Made by a program: the position numbers and the translations under genes. A stretch of 64,000 nt of DNA from Micromonospora sp. DSM 45708 (lineage in GTDB: Bacteria; Actinomycetota; Actinomycetes; Mycobacteriales; Micromonosporaceae), in assembly GCF_039566955.1 (NCBI RefSeq), contig NZ_CP154796.1, forward strand, positions 434,001 to 498,000. The letters are read 5' to 3'. Every line of letters starts with the position of its first letter. Position 1 is the first letter of the stretch. Of the stretch, positions 55,708 to 63,325 are shown piece by piece. Under the pieces are notes generated by a model. It was not told the origin of the DNA. It did no database searches and saw only the letters and a program-made list of their open reading frames with translations.

Positions 55708-58242
55708 TCAAGCGGCGGGGAGGTACCGGCCAGAGGCCGAGTCCCAGCGGCAAGAGCCGCAACCACAGATCGAGTCCGAGCACCCGGCCGACCGAAGCGG
55801 CGTGGCACGGGTAGTGGCACGGGCAGGCCCGTTACCCGTGCCAGAGCGTTTGCCCAGGTCAGAGGCGGTTTCCGGAGCCTTGGCACGGGCTGGCACGGGT
55901 AGAACAGCATTTCGGTCCGTACTCAGAACATGTGCAGTACGGGGAGGGACGGCCGTATCAGAACCGGTGCTCTCACTTACGCGAGAGTTGTGATTCTGCC
56001 CGTGCCTACCCGTGCCAAAGCCGCTGACCTGGGCTTTCGTCCCCTGGTTACCCGTGCCACTACCCGTGCCAGGGCCGCCCCTACCCGTGCCAGCGGCACG
56101 GCTACCCGTGCCACAGTCCAGGCCCAGGCCCGCGTACCCGTCGCGGAGCCTGATCCCCTGGAGCGCCCGGTACCGGGAGCCGTCCGGCCGCCGGGGCTGA
56201 ACGGTGCGGACCCCGGGGGCCACGGTCTTGATGTCGCGGGCCAACCGAGGCTTGGTGCCCGGGTGGTCCCGTCCGTTCTCCTTGCACCAGAAGCCCCAGG
56301 CCGACCACAGATCGTCCAGAGCCACCTCGTACCCCTGGCCTTCCTCCAGCGCCTCGGCCTTGAACGCCGCGTACGGGCTCGCGCCCTCGCGCATGATGTC
56401 CACGGCCTCGTTGCCCACGGCCGTGTCCTGGAAGTACCCCCGGCACAGGAGCCGGTCGAGCCCCGTCAACGCCCAGTTGAGGATGCCCGGGAGCTCCTGG
56501 AGGAGCCGGGGCTTGAGCGTGCGGTCCTCACGGCCGAGGAAGCTCTGGACGGTCTCCACGACCACCCAGCGGGTAGCGATGGTGCCGGAATCGTCGCTGA
56601 ACCGGGGGAGCTCGTTGGACATCAGCATCACCCGGGCCGGGATGCGGCCCACCCAGGCGTCCCGGTTCTTGCGGTCCACCTGGATGATGTCCTCCCCCGA
56701 GATGGTCAACAGGCGTTCGACCACCACGGACACGTCGGTCTGACGCCCGATCCGGGCATCCGAGATCAGGGCCAGGGACTTCCCGAGCACCGGCTGAAGC
56801 CCGAAGTTGGTCGCCAGCCCGGCCAGCGTCGGCCCGGCGGTGTTCATCGCGCCGATGAGCGAGGTCAGCACCGTGGCGATGGTGCCCTTACCCGAGCGCG
56901 GCGGGCCGATGATGGCGAACATCTTCTGGAAGTCGGTCCGACCGGAGATCACGTAGCCGAACCACTCCTGGAGGGCGTCCACCTGGCCCTCCCCGCCGTC
57001 CGGCCACAGCACCTCCAGGAAGCGCCACCACTCGATGGGCTCGGGGGCGGCCGGGTCGTAGTCGAACGGCACCGAGACCAGGTTGAAGTACCCCGGATCG
57101 TGCGCCATCAGCTCCCGGCCCTCCAGCCGCAAGAGCCCGTTCTGGCAGGCCACGATGGTCCCCTCGGGGCGGTCGCCGGACAGCCAGGCCGGGACGTGGG
57201 TCGCCTGGTCCAGGTGCGTGATGGCGGCCAGCGCGTCCGCCAGGAACGCGACCTTGGTCCGGGTCGGTGCCCAGGGCTTGACCTGGACGCTCTTCTCCGT
57301 GTGGTGCTCGTACCGGGCGTGCTCGGTCCGCTCGTACAGCCGCTTGGAGAACGCCAGCTCCTCGATCTCGGACCAGTGCGCGGTACGCCACTCCCACCAG
57401 CCACCGCGCCAGTTCCGGATCGTGAGCGTGGAGCCCACCATCAGCTCCGGCTCGATCACGCGCGCCACGGCCAGCGGCTCGGCCGGGGAGGGAAGCATCT
57501 CGTCCCGCGCGTCACCAGCGCCGCTCGGGGTGGCCTTGGCCTTGGGCCGCTTGTCGGCCGGGTTCACCTTGGCGGAGTCGATGGCCCGCGCGAGCCAGGC
57601 GGCCCGCCGGTGCTCCTCGCGGGCGGCCAGCACGTCATCCAGACCGTCCTTCTCCCCGCCCTTGATCCGGGTGAACAGGACCGAGGTCGCGCCCTCCTGT
57701 TCCAGGGCCTCGGCCAGCTCGGCCCCGGCACGGTACACGTCCAGGTTGGTGGCCGAGTCAGAGTCCAGGCAGACCACCACGCGGTAGCCGTCCACCACCC
57801 CGAGGTCGGGGATCGGGCGGCCCTCCTTCTGCCACATCCGGCACCCCGCGATGCCGTACACCGCGACGGTCTCCGGCGCGTACGTGGCGGCGGCCAGCGC
57901 TTGCTTGGTGCCCTCCACGATCAGGACCCGCTCGGTGGTCCCGGTGATCGGGCGGAGCGCCCAGAGAACCGGCTCCATCCCCCGCCGGAACACGTACTTC
58001 CTCGGGCGGCCCCGGCCGTCCTCGGTCGGGTGGTCCGGGCGGACCTGGTACTCCACCCGGCCGTCCGGGCTGGTCCAGGGGAACAGGATCGCGGGGAAGT
58101 TGGCCCAGTTCTCCCACACCCCGCCCAGGTCGGCCGTGTCCTCGCGGCTCAGGAGGGACCGGACGCCCAGCGTCTCGGCCAGGTCCAGGTTCACGGCCTG
58201 GGCGGCCAGGAACTCGCGGTGGTCCGGGGTCAGCTCAGCCAC
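55708..58242 (-). CDS. Primase-helicase: TOPRIM-like domain plus D5/P4-type helicase
   Basis: 844 aa replication protein of the element. The N-terminal third contains a TOPRIM-like core (VLIVEGTKQALAA with the Glu, VVVCLDSDSAT with DxD). The middle carries the D5/P4-type SF3 helicase: Walker A GPPRSGKGT near residues 445-455, LALISDARIGRQ, and RVMLMSNELPRFSDDSG. After about residue 700 the protein becomes low complexity (GTGS, GTGRGG, SGTGNQG) because the DNA there is packed with CCCGTGCC repeats. GTG 58242 has GGGGG 8 nt upstream and overlaps the upstream stop; GTG 58251 is an alternative. The family lets satellites and plasmids replicate independently of the host. Confidence 0.87.
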   Translation of the reverse strand: MAELTPDHREFLAAQAVNLDLAETLGVRSLLSREDTADLGGVWENWANFPAILFPWTSPDGRVEYQVRPDHPTEDGRGRPRKYVFRRGMEPVLWALRPITGTTERVLIVEGTKQALAAATYAPETVAVYGIAGCRMWQKEGRPIPDLGVVDGYRVVVCLDSDSATNLDVYRAGAELAEALEQEGATSVLFTRIKGGEKDGLDDVLAAREEHRRAAWLARAIDSAKVNPADKRPKAKATPSGAGDARDEMLPSPAEPLAVARVIEPELMVGSTLTIRNWRGGWWEWRTAHWSEIEELAFSKRLYERTEHARYEHHTEKSVQVKPWAPTRTKVAFLADALAAITHLDQATHVPAWLSGDRPEGTIVACQNGLLRLEGRELMAHDPGYFNLVSVPFDYDPAAPEPIEWWRFLEVLWPDGGEGQVDALQEWFGYVISGRTDFQKMFAIIGPPRSGKGTIATVLTSLIGAMNTAGPTLAGLATNFGLQPVLGKSLALISDARIGRQTDVSVVVERLLTISGEDIIQVDRKNRDAWVGRIPARVMLMSNELPRFSDDSGTIATRWVVVETVQSFLGREDRTLKPRLLQELPGILNWALTGLDRLLCRGYFQDTAVGNEAVDIMREGASPYAAFKAEALEEGQGYEVALDDLWSAWGFWCKENGRDHPGTKPRLARDIKTVAPGVRTVQPRRPDGSRYRALQGIRLRDGYAGLGLDCGTGSRAAGTGRGGPGTGSGTGNQGTKAQVSGFGTGRHGQNHNSRVSESTGSDTAVPPRTAHVLSTDRNAVLPVPARAKAPETASDLGKRSGTGNGPARATTRATPLRSAGCSDSICGCGSCRWDSASGRYLPAA
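55804..56112. repeat. Iteron-like cluster: 11 copies of GGCACGGG/CCCGTGCC
   Basis: Copies as GGCACGGG start at 55804, 55816, 55882 and 55892; copies as CCCGTGCC start at 55835, 55999, 56009, 56051, 56063, 56084 and 56105. Spacings of 10 and 12 bp recur. They lie in the 3' end of the primase-helicase gene. Such short repeats in both orientations next to a D5/P4-type initiator resemble a replication origin. Confidence 0.6.
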
Positions 58243-58465
58243 GGTCGCCACCCCCGGCCAGCGCCTCGGCCAGGTCCCGGCGCGCCACGTTGGTGGCCTC
58301 GGCCTCGCACCACCGACGATCCCCGGCGAACGTGATCCAGCACGCGCCGCAGCCCTCGTCACAGCGGCTCGGATCGAACGAGCGGGTAGACTTCACAGTG
58401 GTCTTGTTGTTCTTCTGGGACGGCTTCCCCTTGGGCGAGGGGGAGCCGTTCGTCTTCTCCGGCAT
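58235..58465 (-). CDS. Small Zn-binding protein
   Basis: 76 aa. Lys/Ser/Pro-rich start (MPEKTNGSPSPKGKPSQKNN), then a Cys motif CDEGCGACWITFAGDRRWC with four Cys and a helical tail. Its stop overlaps the primase start, and it begins 2 bp after the previous gene, so it belongs to the replication operon. Function unknown. Confidence 0.65.
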   Translation of the reverse strand: MPEKTNGSPSPKGKPSQKNNKTTVKSTRSFDPSRCDEGCGACWITFAGDRRWCEAEATNVARRDLAEALAGGGDRG

Positions 58466-58467
58466 GA

Positions 58468-58665
58468 TCACTTGCCCCCGTCCGTGGAGGCGAGGAGCGC
58501 GCGGAGCTGGGAGCGGTGGTTCTCGGTGAGCTGGGGGGCGCGCTTCACCAGCGCGCGAACGTAGCGGTCCACGGACTGGGCGGCCTCGCTGGCGAGCTTG
58601 GCGCGCTTGCGCCGGAACTCGGGGTCCTCGTTGGACCCGGTGATGGTGGGGCACTTGTGCGTCAC
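58468..58665 (-). CDS. Hypothetical small helical protein
   Basis: 65 aa, basic and helical (EFRRKRAKLASEAAQSVDRY, ALVKRAPQLTENHRSQLRAL). GTG start with a GAGGAG site 6 nt upstream; that site is inside a hairpin (58670-58690). First gene of the primase operon. Confidence 0.6.
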   Translation of the reverse strand: MTHKCPTITGSNEDPEFRRKRAKLASEAAQSVDRYVRALVKRAPQLTENHRSQLRALLASTDGGK

Positions 58666-58669
58666 GGAA

Positions 58670-58690
58670 AGCTCCTCGATTCGAGGAGCT
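58670..58690 (-). promoter_or_regulatory. Hairpin that would hide a ribosome-binding site
   Basis: On the minus strand AGCTCCTCG AAT CGAGGAGCT forms a 9-bp stem. The right arm contains the GAGGAG site of the 65-aa gene. Translation of the first gene of the primase operon may thus be controlled by unfolding of this stem. Confidence 0.55.
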
Positions 58691-58789
58691 ACCGGCGGAG
58701 TCCCAACCGACCTGACAGCTCTGTGTTGCCTTGCTCAACGTCTACCGTGGGGCGCGGTGCGCGCCTTGGCCCCTTGCGGGGCACTCCCT

Positions 58790-58848
58790 CTACGGGTTGG
58801 CACTCTGGGCGAGCAACCCCGTAGGTGCCTTAACCATAGGTACCTACC
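58790..58848. repeat. Two hairpins in the gap 58691-58952
   Basis: First: CTACGGGTTG pairs with CAACCCCGTAG (58790-58824, one bulge). Second: GTAGGTGCC pairs with GGTACCTAC with one G:T (58821-58848). They overlap by four bases, so they are alternatives. They lie in the leader of the primase operon. The rest of this 260-bp gap shows no gene. Confidence 0.45.
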
Positions 58849-58952
58849 CGAACGCCTGGGAAGTTCAAGCCGAGTGCCCGGCGTCACCAGTCATGACGGC
58901 AAAGTCCTTACGCCACAACGGATTCCGGGCACCTGATCGTCAGACGGGCGGC

Positions 58953-59387
58953 CTACTTCAGGCCCACCCCGCGCTTCCTCGCCATGACGGTCCCACCGCT
59001 ACCGAGCCTTACCCAGGCGACCACGTCCTGATACCGGACGCCCCGCTCCGCACACACCGCCTGGACGTTCTCGATCGGCATCAACCATGACGCCTCGGCT
59101 CCGGGCTCCAGCCGGTGGGGGATCTCAGCGGACAGCGGCACCCGGTCGAACTGGATCAAGTTGCCGCCGTCCGGGCACTTCAAGCCGTAGCCCGTCACCG
59201 TGACCGCCGTACGGCCCGAGTTGCTGGCCTCGATCACCACGAAGTTGCCATCGAGTCCCGGGACGAAACCCAGCTTGGCGGTCACCTTCACCACCGCGCC
59301 GGTCCGTCGCCAGGAGATGATCTGCCAGGTGAGCGTGATGCTGCTCATCACGATGGCGATCACGGACAGAATCTCTGGCGTCTTCAT
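58953..59387 (-). CDS. Hypothetical single-pass membrane protein
   Basis: 144 aa. MKTPEILSVIAIVMSSITLT begins with a membrane segment, followed by a beta-rich domain (GAVVKVTAKLGFVPG, FVVIEASNSGRTAVTVTGYG, LEPGAEASWLMPIE) of the kind seen in phage- and plasmid-borne unknown proteins. A longer start at 59441 is open. Both starts have the same CAGTC before ATG because the upstream DNA is duplicated. No clear ribosome-binding site. Confidence 0.6.
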   Translation of the reverse strand: MKTPEILSVIAIVMSSITLTWQIISWRRTGAVVKVTAKLGFVPGLDGNFVVIEASNSGRTAVTVTGYGLKCPDGGNLIQFDRVPLSAEIPHRLEPGAEASWLMPIENVQAVCAERGVRYQDVVAWVRLGSGGTVMARKRGVGLK

Positions 59388-59453
59388 GACTGTGAAGTGT
59401 GGCGTACGCCTGCGACACAAGGGATTCCGAGCAACCGGCATGACTGTGGAGTG

Positions 59454-60863
59454 TCAAGCGGCCAGACCCTCGGCCTCCCAGTGCTCGGCCCAGGTCATCG
59501 GGTCATCGGTCCAGCGGGACGCGCCTAGCGTCCACGGGTCGAACGTCTTCCTGCCCCGAGGAGCCGAGGCCAGGCGGACCACGCACAGCGCCTCGATCAC
59601 GGCCCGCCGGATCATCAGCGGCGCGGCATCGAACGCGGCCACCGGGTCATCAGCGGCCAGCACCCCCGAGGCCGCTCCTGGAGCGGTGAGCCGGGCTCGG
59701 GCCGCCCTGGCGGCGGCCAGTTCGGCGGACGCCTTCTCGGTCGCCACCTTGTACCGGCGGCCGTCGATCAGCTCGGCGTCGTAGTCCTCCTCGATGCGCC
59801 GGACGCGACCCTCCAGGCGGCCGATCTCGGCGTTCAGCCGGGCCACCTCCTCGTTGTCCACCTGGGGGAGGATGTCGCCCAGGTCGGGGCGGGCCAGGCG
59901 CGCCCGGACCAACGTGATGACGAACTCGTCCACCTGGGGGCGCGAGCGCATCACGTGCGCGTCGGGGCACCGGTACCGGTGGCCGGAGAAGGAGGAGCAC
60001 GGCCGGTCACACACAGCGCACCGGAACAGGCCCGCCCCCAGGTGCTTCCGGTCGGTGCCCATCCGGTTGGTGACGCGCCGGGGGTCGGCCAGCCGGGCGG
60101 CCACCTGATCGAACACCTCGGGCTCTACCAGCGCGGGCCAGGCCCCGGGCTTCCCCGTGGTCTGCCCCTGGTAGACCGCACGCCCGGCATAGCGGGGGTT
60201 GCGGAGGATGCCCTGGACCGTGGAAGCAATCCACCGGCCGCCGTGCCGGGTCGGTACGCCGGTCTCAGTGAGCCACGCCGCGAGGCCCTTCAGGCTGTCC
60301 CCGGCCGCGAACCGGGAGAACAGCGTCCGCACGGTGGCGGCCTCGGCCTCGATGACCTCCCCGGCCACCGTGTAGCCGGTCAGCCGTACGCCCAGCGGCG
60401 GCCGTCCCTGGTCCGCGCGCTGGGCGGCGGCGGCCCGCTGGCGGTCGGCCTTCTGCTCGATCTCGTGTCGGGCGACGGCCGCGAGCACCGAGGCCGTGAG
60501 GCGGCCCGCCGGAGTTGATAGGTCAATGTCAGAACCGCGTACCAGGGCGAGCGTGATCCCGGCGGCCTCCCCGGCCTCCAGGAGCCGGAGCGTGTCCCGG
60601 GCGTTGCGGGTGAGCCGGGTCAGGTCCCAGGCGACCACCACGCTGATCTCCCGGCGCTCGATCAGCTCCAGCAAGCGCTCGAAACCGGGCCGCTTTTTCT
60701 TCCCGGCGGCGCTCACGTCGTTGTCGCGCAACACCTCGCGGACGGTCCAGGCGCGCCGCTCGATGAGGCCCTGTGCCTCTCCCTCCTGGCGTTCGATCGC
60801 CAGGCCCTCCCCGGTGAAGTCGCGGGACTGGCGGAGGTAGAGAGCGGCGTACGTTGCAGTCAT
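59454..60863 (-). CDS. Large serine recombinase (integrase)
   Basis: 469 aa. N-terminal resolvase domain with catalytic Ser13 in YLRQSRD and the Arg residues in AWDLTRLTRN; ARHEIEQKADRQRAA is the E helix; recombinase domain with RWIASTVQGILRNPRYAG; a zinc ribbon CAVCDRPC ... YRCPDA; a coiled-coil motif (ARLNAEIGRLEGRVRRIEED) used for site selection. Its start lies 31 bp from attR, the usual arrangement for such elements, so it is the likely agent of insertion into ychF. Confidence 0.95.
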   Translation of the reverse strand: MTATYAALYLRQSRDFTGEGLAIERQEGEAQGLIERRAWTVREVLRDNDVSAAGKKKRPGFERLLELIERREISVVVAWDLTRLTRNARDTLRLLEAGEAAGITLALVRGSDIDLSTPAGRLTASVLAAVARHEIEQKADRQRAAAAQRADQGRPPLGVRLTGYTVAGEVIEAEAATVRTLFSRFAAGDSLKGLAAWLTETGVPTRHGGRWIASTVQGILRNPRYAGRAVYQGQTTGKPGAWPALVEPEVFDQVAARLADPRRVTNRMGTDRKHLGAGLFRCAVCDRPCSSFSGHRYRCPDAHVMRSRPQVDEFVITLVRARLARPDLGDILPQVDNEEVARLNAEIGRLEGRVRRIEEDYDAELIDGRRYKVATEKASAELAAARAARARLTAPGAASGVLAADDPVAAFDAAPLMIRRAVIEALCVVRLASAPRGRKTFDPWTLGASRWTDDPMTWAEHWEAEGLAA

Positions 60864-60894
60864 GCCGGTTAGTGTTGCACGGTTACGTCAACCG

Positions 60895-60918
60895 GTGGAG
60901 TTCCGCTTCAACGTCTGA
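60895..60918 (+). other. Right attachment junction (attR) with native ychF 3' end
   Basis: Encodes VEFRFNV-stop, the expected YchF C-terminus, with no upstream ychF sequence attached. GAGTTCCG at 60898-60905 is shared with attL at 46825-46832. Right of it (CTTCAACGTCTGA) is host or older-element sequence. Confidence 0.85.
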
Positions 60919-60990
60919 CTCTGGCCTGTTCCGGTGTTCCCGCAGGGCGAGCCTGTGCTCGGGGCGCGAATTGCCCTGTTGCCGCGCGAG

Positions 60991-61482
60991 TCATGCCGCG
61001 CCGATCAGCAGGTGGCCGGTCGGGGAGTAGTCGATCTTCCAGTCGGTGTAGACGCCAAGGGTGCCATCCTGGGTGCAGCGGAGTCCGACGCTGACCCACC
61101 GGACTTCACCATCGGCGCGCAGGGCGAACCCGACGGCGACCTGGAAGGCTTCACCGCCGCACGGGCAGGCGCACTCCTCAGGGTCGGCGTCTTGCCAGTA
61201 GTCGGCACTGTCCGCGATCAAGGCGTGGTCGCCGCAGCTCAGGCACCGTGTTTGTGCACACCCGTTCTCGTCGTCGGCGAGGACCGCGAAGGTCTTGCCG
61301 CCGCACCGTTGGCAGATCATCTCCTTGACCGGAGTCACCGGGTAGCCGCCGGGCTGGTACTCGCGGAGGTAGCCGGCGAGGTCGGTGAAGTCGTCGCCGC
61401 GCCAGAATGTGCCGGTGGTGTCGATGGCCACCGGTGCAGCGTGCCCGATCTGGCTAGTGGTGTCGAGACCGATGTTGGCCAT
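60991..61482 (-). CDS. Hypothetical Zn-ribbon protein
   Basis: 163 aa. After ~50 residues without known motif come two zinc-knuckle pairs: CQRCGGKTFAVL ... CLSCGDH and CACPCGGEAF ... CTQDG. The C-terminal part (VGFALRADGEVRWVSVGLRC) is beta-rich. ATG at 61482 chosen; the frame is open to 62079 only as antisense to the ArsR-CDF genes. It lies between attR and a second att-like copy, probably part of an older insertion. Confidence 0.65.
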   Translation of the reverse strand: MANIGLDTTSQIGHAAPVAIDTTGTFWRGDDFTDLAGYLREYQPGGYPVTPVKEMICQRCGGKTFAVLADDENGCAQTRCLSCGDHALIADSADYWQDADPEECACPCGGEAFQVAVGFALRADGEVRWVSVGLRCTQDGTLGVYTDWKIDYSPTGHLLIGAA

Positions 61483-61563
61483 GCGGAGTACGTGAGCAGT
61501 CTGCGGTGCGGCGGGTGACGTGGTCCTTGGTGGGTTGGTGGCAGCACGTGCGAGCCGGTCTGA

Positions 61564-61583
61564 GATCCGCTTCAGCGTCCGAC
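61564..61583 (+). other. Second att-like copy (degenerate ychF end)
   Basis: GATCCGCTTCAGCGTCCGAC matches the native ychF-end sequence at 60901-60920 in 17 of 20 positions by eye. May be a decayed junction from an earlier insertion. Confidence 0.45.
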
Positions 61584-61652
61584 CCCAGCCCGCCGGAATG
61601 GCCGGGCCAGTACGGCTGGCGCTGAATTCAGCGATCGCTGTACTGTCGTGGG

Positions 61653-61982
61653 GTGGAGATCCTGACTCACGGGCATGTGCTGGCCCGGTTCGGCCATGCG
61701 TTGTCCGATCCCATCCGAGCGCGGCTGCTCCTGGCGCTGCGGGACGCTCCGGGCTATCCGGCGGAACTGGCCGACCTGCTCGGGACGACTCGCCAGAACC
61801 TGTCCAACCACCTTGCCTGCCTGCGCGGCTGTGGTCTGGTCGTGGCGGTGCCCGAGGGGCGGCGGACCCGCTACGAGCTGACCGACGCGCGGCTGGCGCA
61901 TGCCCTCGGTGACCTGCTGAATCTGGTGCTGACGGTCGACCCGACCATATGCGCGGACGCCGACGAGAAGGGCTGCTGCTGA
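61653..61982 (+). CDS. ArsR/SmtB-family metal sensor, CmtR-like
   Basis: 109 aa, GTG start. Winged helix with DPIRARLLLALRDAPGYPAELADLL and RQNLSNHLACLRGCGLV; Cys56 and Cys60 occupy the positions of Cys57/Cys61 of M. tuberculosis CmtR (Cd/Pb sensor), and the C-terminal CADADEKGCC supplies Cys100, Cys108 and Cys109. It probably represses itself and the coupled CDF exporter, released by Cd, Pb or a similar soft metal. Overlaps the next gene by one base. Confidence 0.9.
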   Translation: MEILTHGHVLARFGHALSDPIRARLLLALRDAPGYPAELADLLGTTRQNLSNHLACLRGCGLVVAVPEGRRTRYELTDARLAHALGDLLNLVLTVDPTICADADEKGCC

Positions 61983-62716
61983 TGTCCGCCCCTCTGCTAC
62001 AGGTCCGGTCCGGTAGCGGCGCCGCGCGTCGTGCTGCGCTTGCCCGACGGGTGCGGTTCCTGGTGGCGGCGACGATCACCTACAACGTGATCGAGGCGGT
62101 GGTGGCGATCACGGCCGGTGCGGCGGCCTCCTCCACCGCCCTCATCGGCTTCGGTCTGGATTCGGTGATCGAGGTTTCCTCGGCGGCGGCGGTGGCGTGG
62201 CAGTTCGCCGGCCGTGACCCCGAGGCGCGGGAGAAGGCCGCACTGCGGATCATCGCGGTGTCGTTCTTCGCGCTGGCCGCGTACGTGACCGTGGAGTCGG
62301 TGCGAGCGCTGGCCGGCGGCGGAGAGGCCGAACACTCCACCGTCGGCCTGGTCCTGGCCGCCCTGTCACTGCTGATCATGCCGGTGCTGTCCTCCGCGCA
62401 GCGGCGGACCGGGCGCGAGTTGGGCTCCCGGTCAGCGGTGGCCGACTCCAAGCAGACCCTGCTCTGCACCTACCTGTCCGCCGTGCTGCTCGTCGGCCTG
62501 GGCCTCAACAGCCTCTTCGGCTGGTCCTGGGCCGATCCGCTCGCCGCGCTCGTCATCGCCGTGGTGGCGATCAAGGAGGGGCGAGCGGCATGGCGCGGGG
62601 ACGCCTGCTGTGCGATGCCGGTCAACGGCTCGGCTCCACCTGCCGGTCAGCGTGACAGCGCCGACACCTGCGCGTGCGAACCCGGCTGTTCCTGCTGCTC
62701 CGGCGAGACGAAGTGA
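61982..62716 (+). CDS. Cation diffusion facilitator-type heavy-metal exporter
   Basis: 244 aa, about five to six membrane segments. YNVIEAVVAITAGAAASSTA and GFGLDSVIEVSSAAAVAW correspond to the first helices of CDF-type transporters with metal-site Asp/Glu residues; SRSAVADSKQTLLCTYLSAV and WSWADPLAALVIAVVAIKEG to later helices. The C-terminal tail DTCACEPGCSCCSGETK is Cys-rich and may collect metal. Translationally coupled to the CmtR-like sensor, forming a metal-resistance pair. Confidence 0.88.
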   Translation: MSAPLLQVRSGSGAARRAALARRVRFLVAATITYNVIEAVVAITAGAAASSTALIGFGLDSVIEVSSAAAVAWQFAGRDPEAREKAALRIIAVSFFALAAYVTVESVRALAGGGEAEHSTVGLVLAALSLLIMPVLSSAQRRTGRELGSRSAVADSKQTLLCTYLSAVLLVGLGLNSLFGWSWADPLAALVIAVVAIKEGRAAWRGDACCAMPVNGSAPPAGQRDSADTCACEPGCSCCSGETK

Positions 62717-62730
62717 TCTTCCAACATTAC

Positions 62731-62751
62731 GTGTTCCGCTTCGACGTCTGA
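62731..62751 (+). other. Third ychF-end copy (VFRFDV-stop)
   Basis: GTG followed by TTCCGCTTCGACGTCTGA encodes VFRFDV-stop, differing from the copy at 60901-60918 at one base within the 18-bp core. It lies 14 bp after the CDF gene. Probably the right junction of an older element in ychF. Confidence 0.6.
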
Positions 62752-62818
62752 CCGTGCGGCGGGGCGAGAAGCAACACCCTGTCGATGCGTCCAAGACGCG
62801 GGGCCTACCGTTGGCGGT

Positions 62819-63304
62819 GTGCCGCGCATCGAGCTGACCACTGACGTTCGGGCAGCGCCGGAAGCCGTCTTCGACGCCTGCCTCGACGTTGACACGCACA
62901 CCGAGTCCATGGGGAACAGCGCCGAACGGGCGGTCGCCGGCGTGACGACCGGCCGGTTGGCGGCCGGCGACACCGTGACGTGGGAAGCGCGGCACTTTGG
63001 CCTGCCGTGGCGGATGGCCGTCCGGATCACCCACTATCGACGACCGCACGGCTTCACGGACGAGCAGATCAGCGGCCCGTTCCACCGATGGCACCACGAG
63101 CACACGTTCACCCGGAACCCGGCCGACCGCGCGGCGACCGTCATGCGCGACGTCATCGACTTCGCGGCTCCGATGGGCCCCCTCGGTCGCCTGGTGGCCC
63201 GCTTGATCCTGCGGCCGTACCTGCGACGCCTCATCGCCCGCCGCAACGCCTATCTCGCGGACACCTTGGCCCGGCCTCAACGCCAAGCTGAGGGGGCGAA
63301 GTGA
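62819..63304 (+). CDS. SRPBCC-fold (START-like) protein
   Basis: 161 aa. Starts RIELTTDVRAAPEAVFDACLD, the usual first strand and helix of SRPBCC/polyketide-cyclase-like proteins; FHRWHHEHTFTRNPADRAATV and MRDVIDFAAPMGPLGRLVAR match the later strands and final helix. The family binds hydrophobic ligands; substrate unknown. GTG start. Confidence 0.82.
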   Translation: MPRIELTTDVRAAPEAVFDACLDVDTHTESMGNSAERAVAGVTTGRLAAGDTVTWEARHFGLPWRMAVRITHYRRPHGFTDEQISGPFHRWHHEHTFTRNPADRAATVMRDVIDFAAPMGPLGRLVARLILRPYLRRLIARRNAYLADTLARPQRQAEGAK

Positions 63305-63325
63305 AACCACCTGGCAGGGATCGGG

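Noticed and set aside
55930..58335. Long plus-strand open frame opposite the primase-helicase gene
   Set aside because: Same antisense effect; the minus-strand frame carries clear TOPRIM and helicase motifs.
61572..61901. Minus-strand frame opposite the CmtR-like gene
   Set aside because: Antisense shadow; the plus strand has a full ArsR domain with sensor Cys residues.
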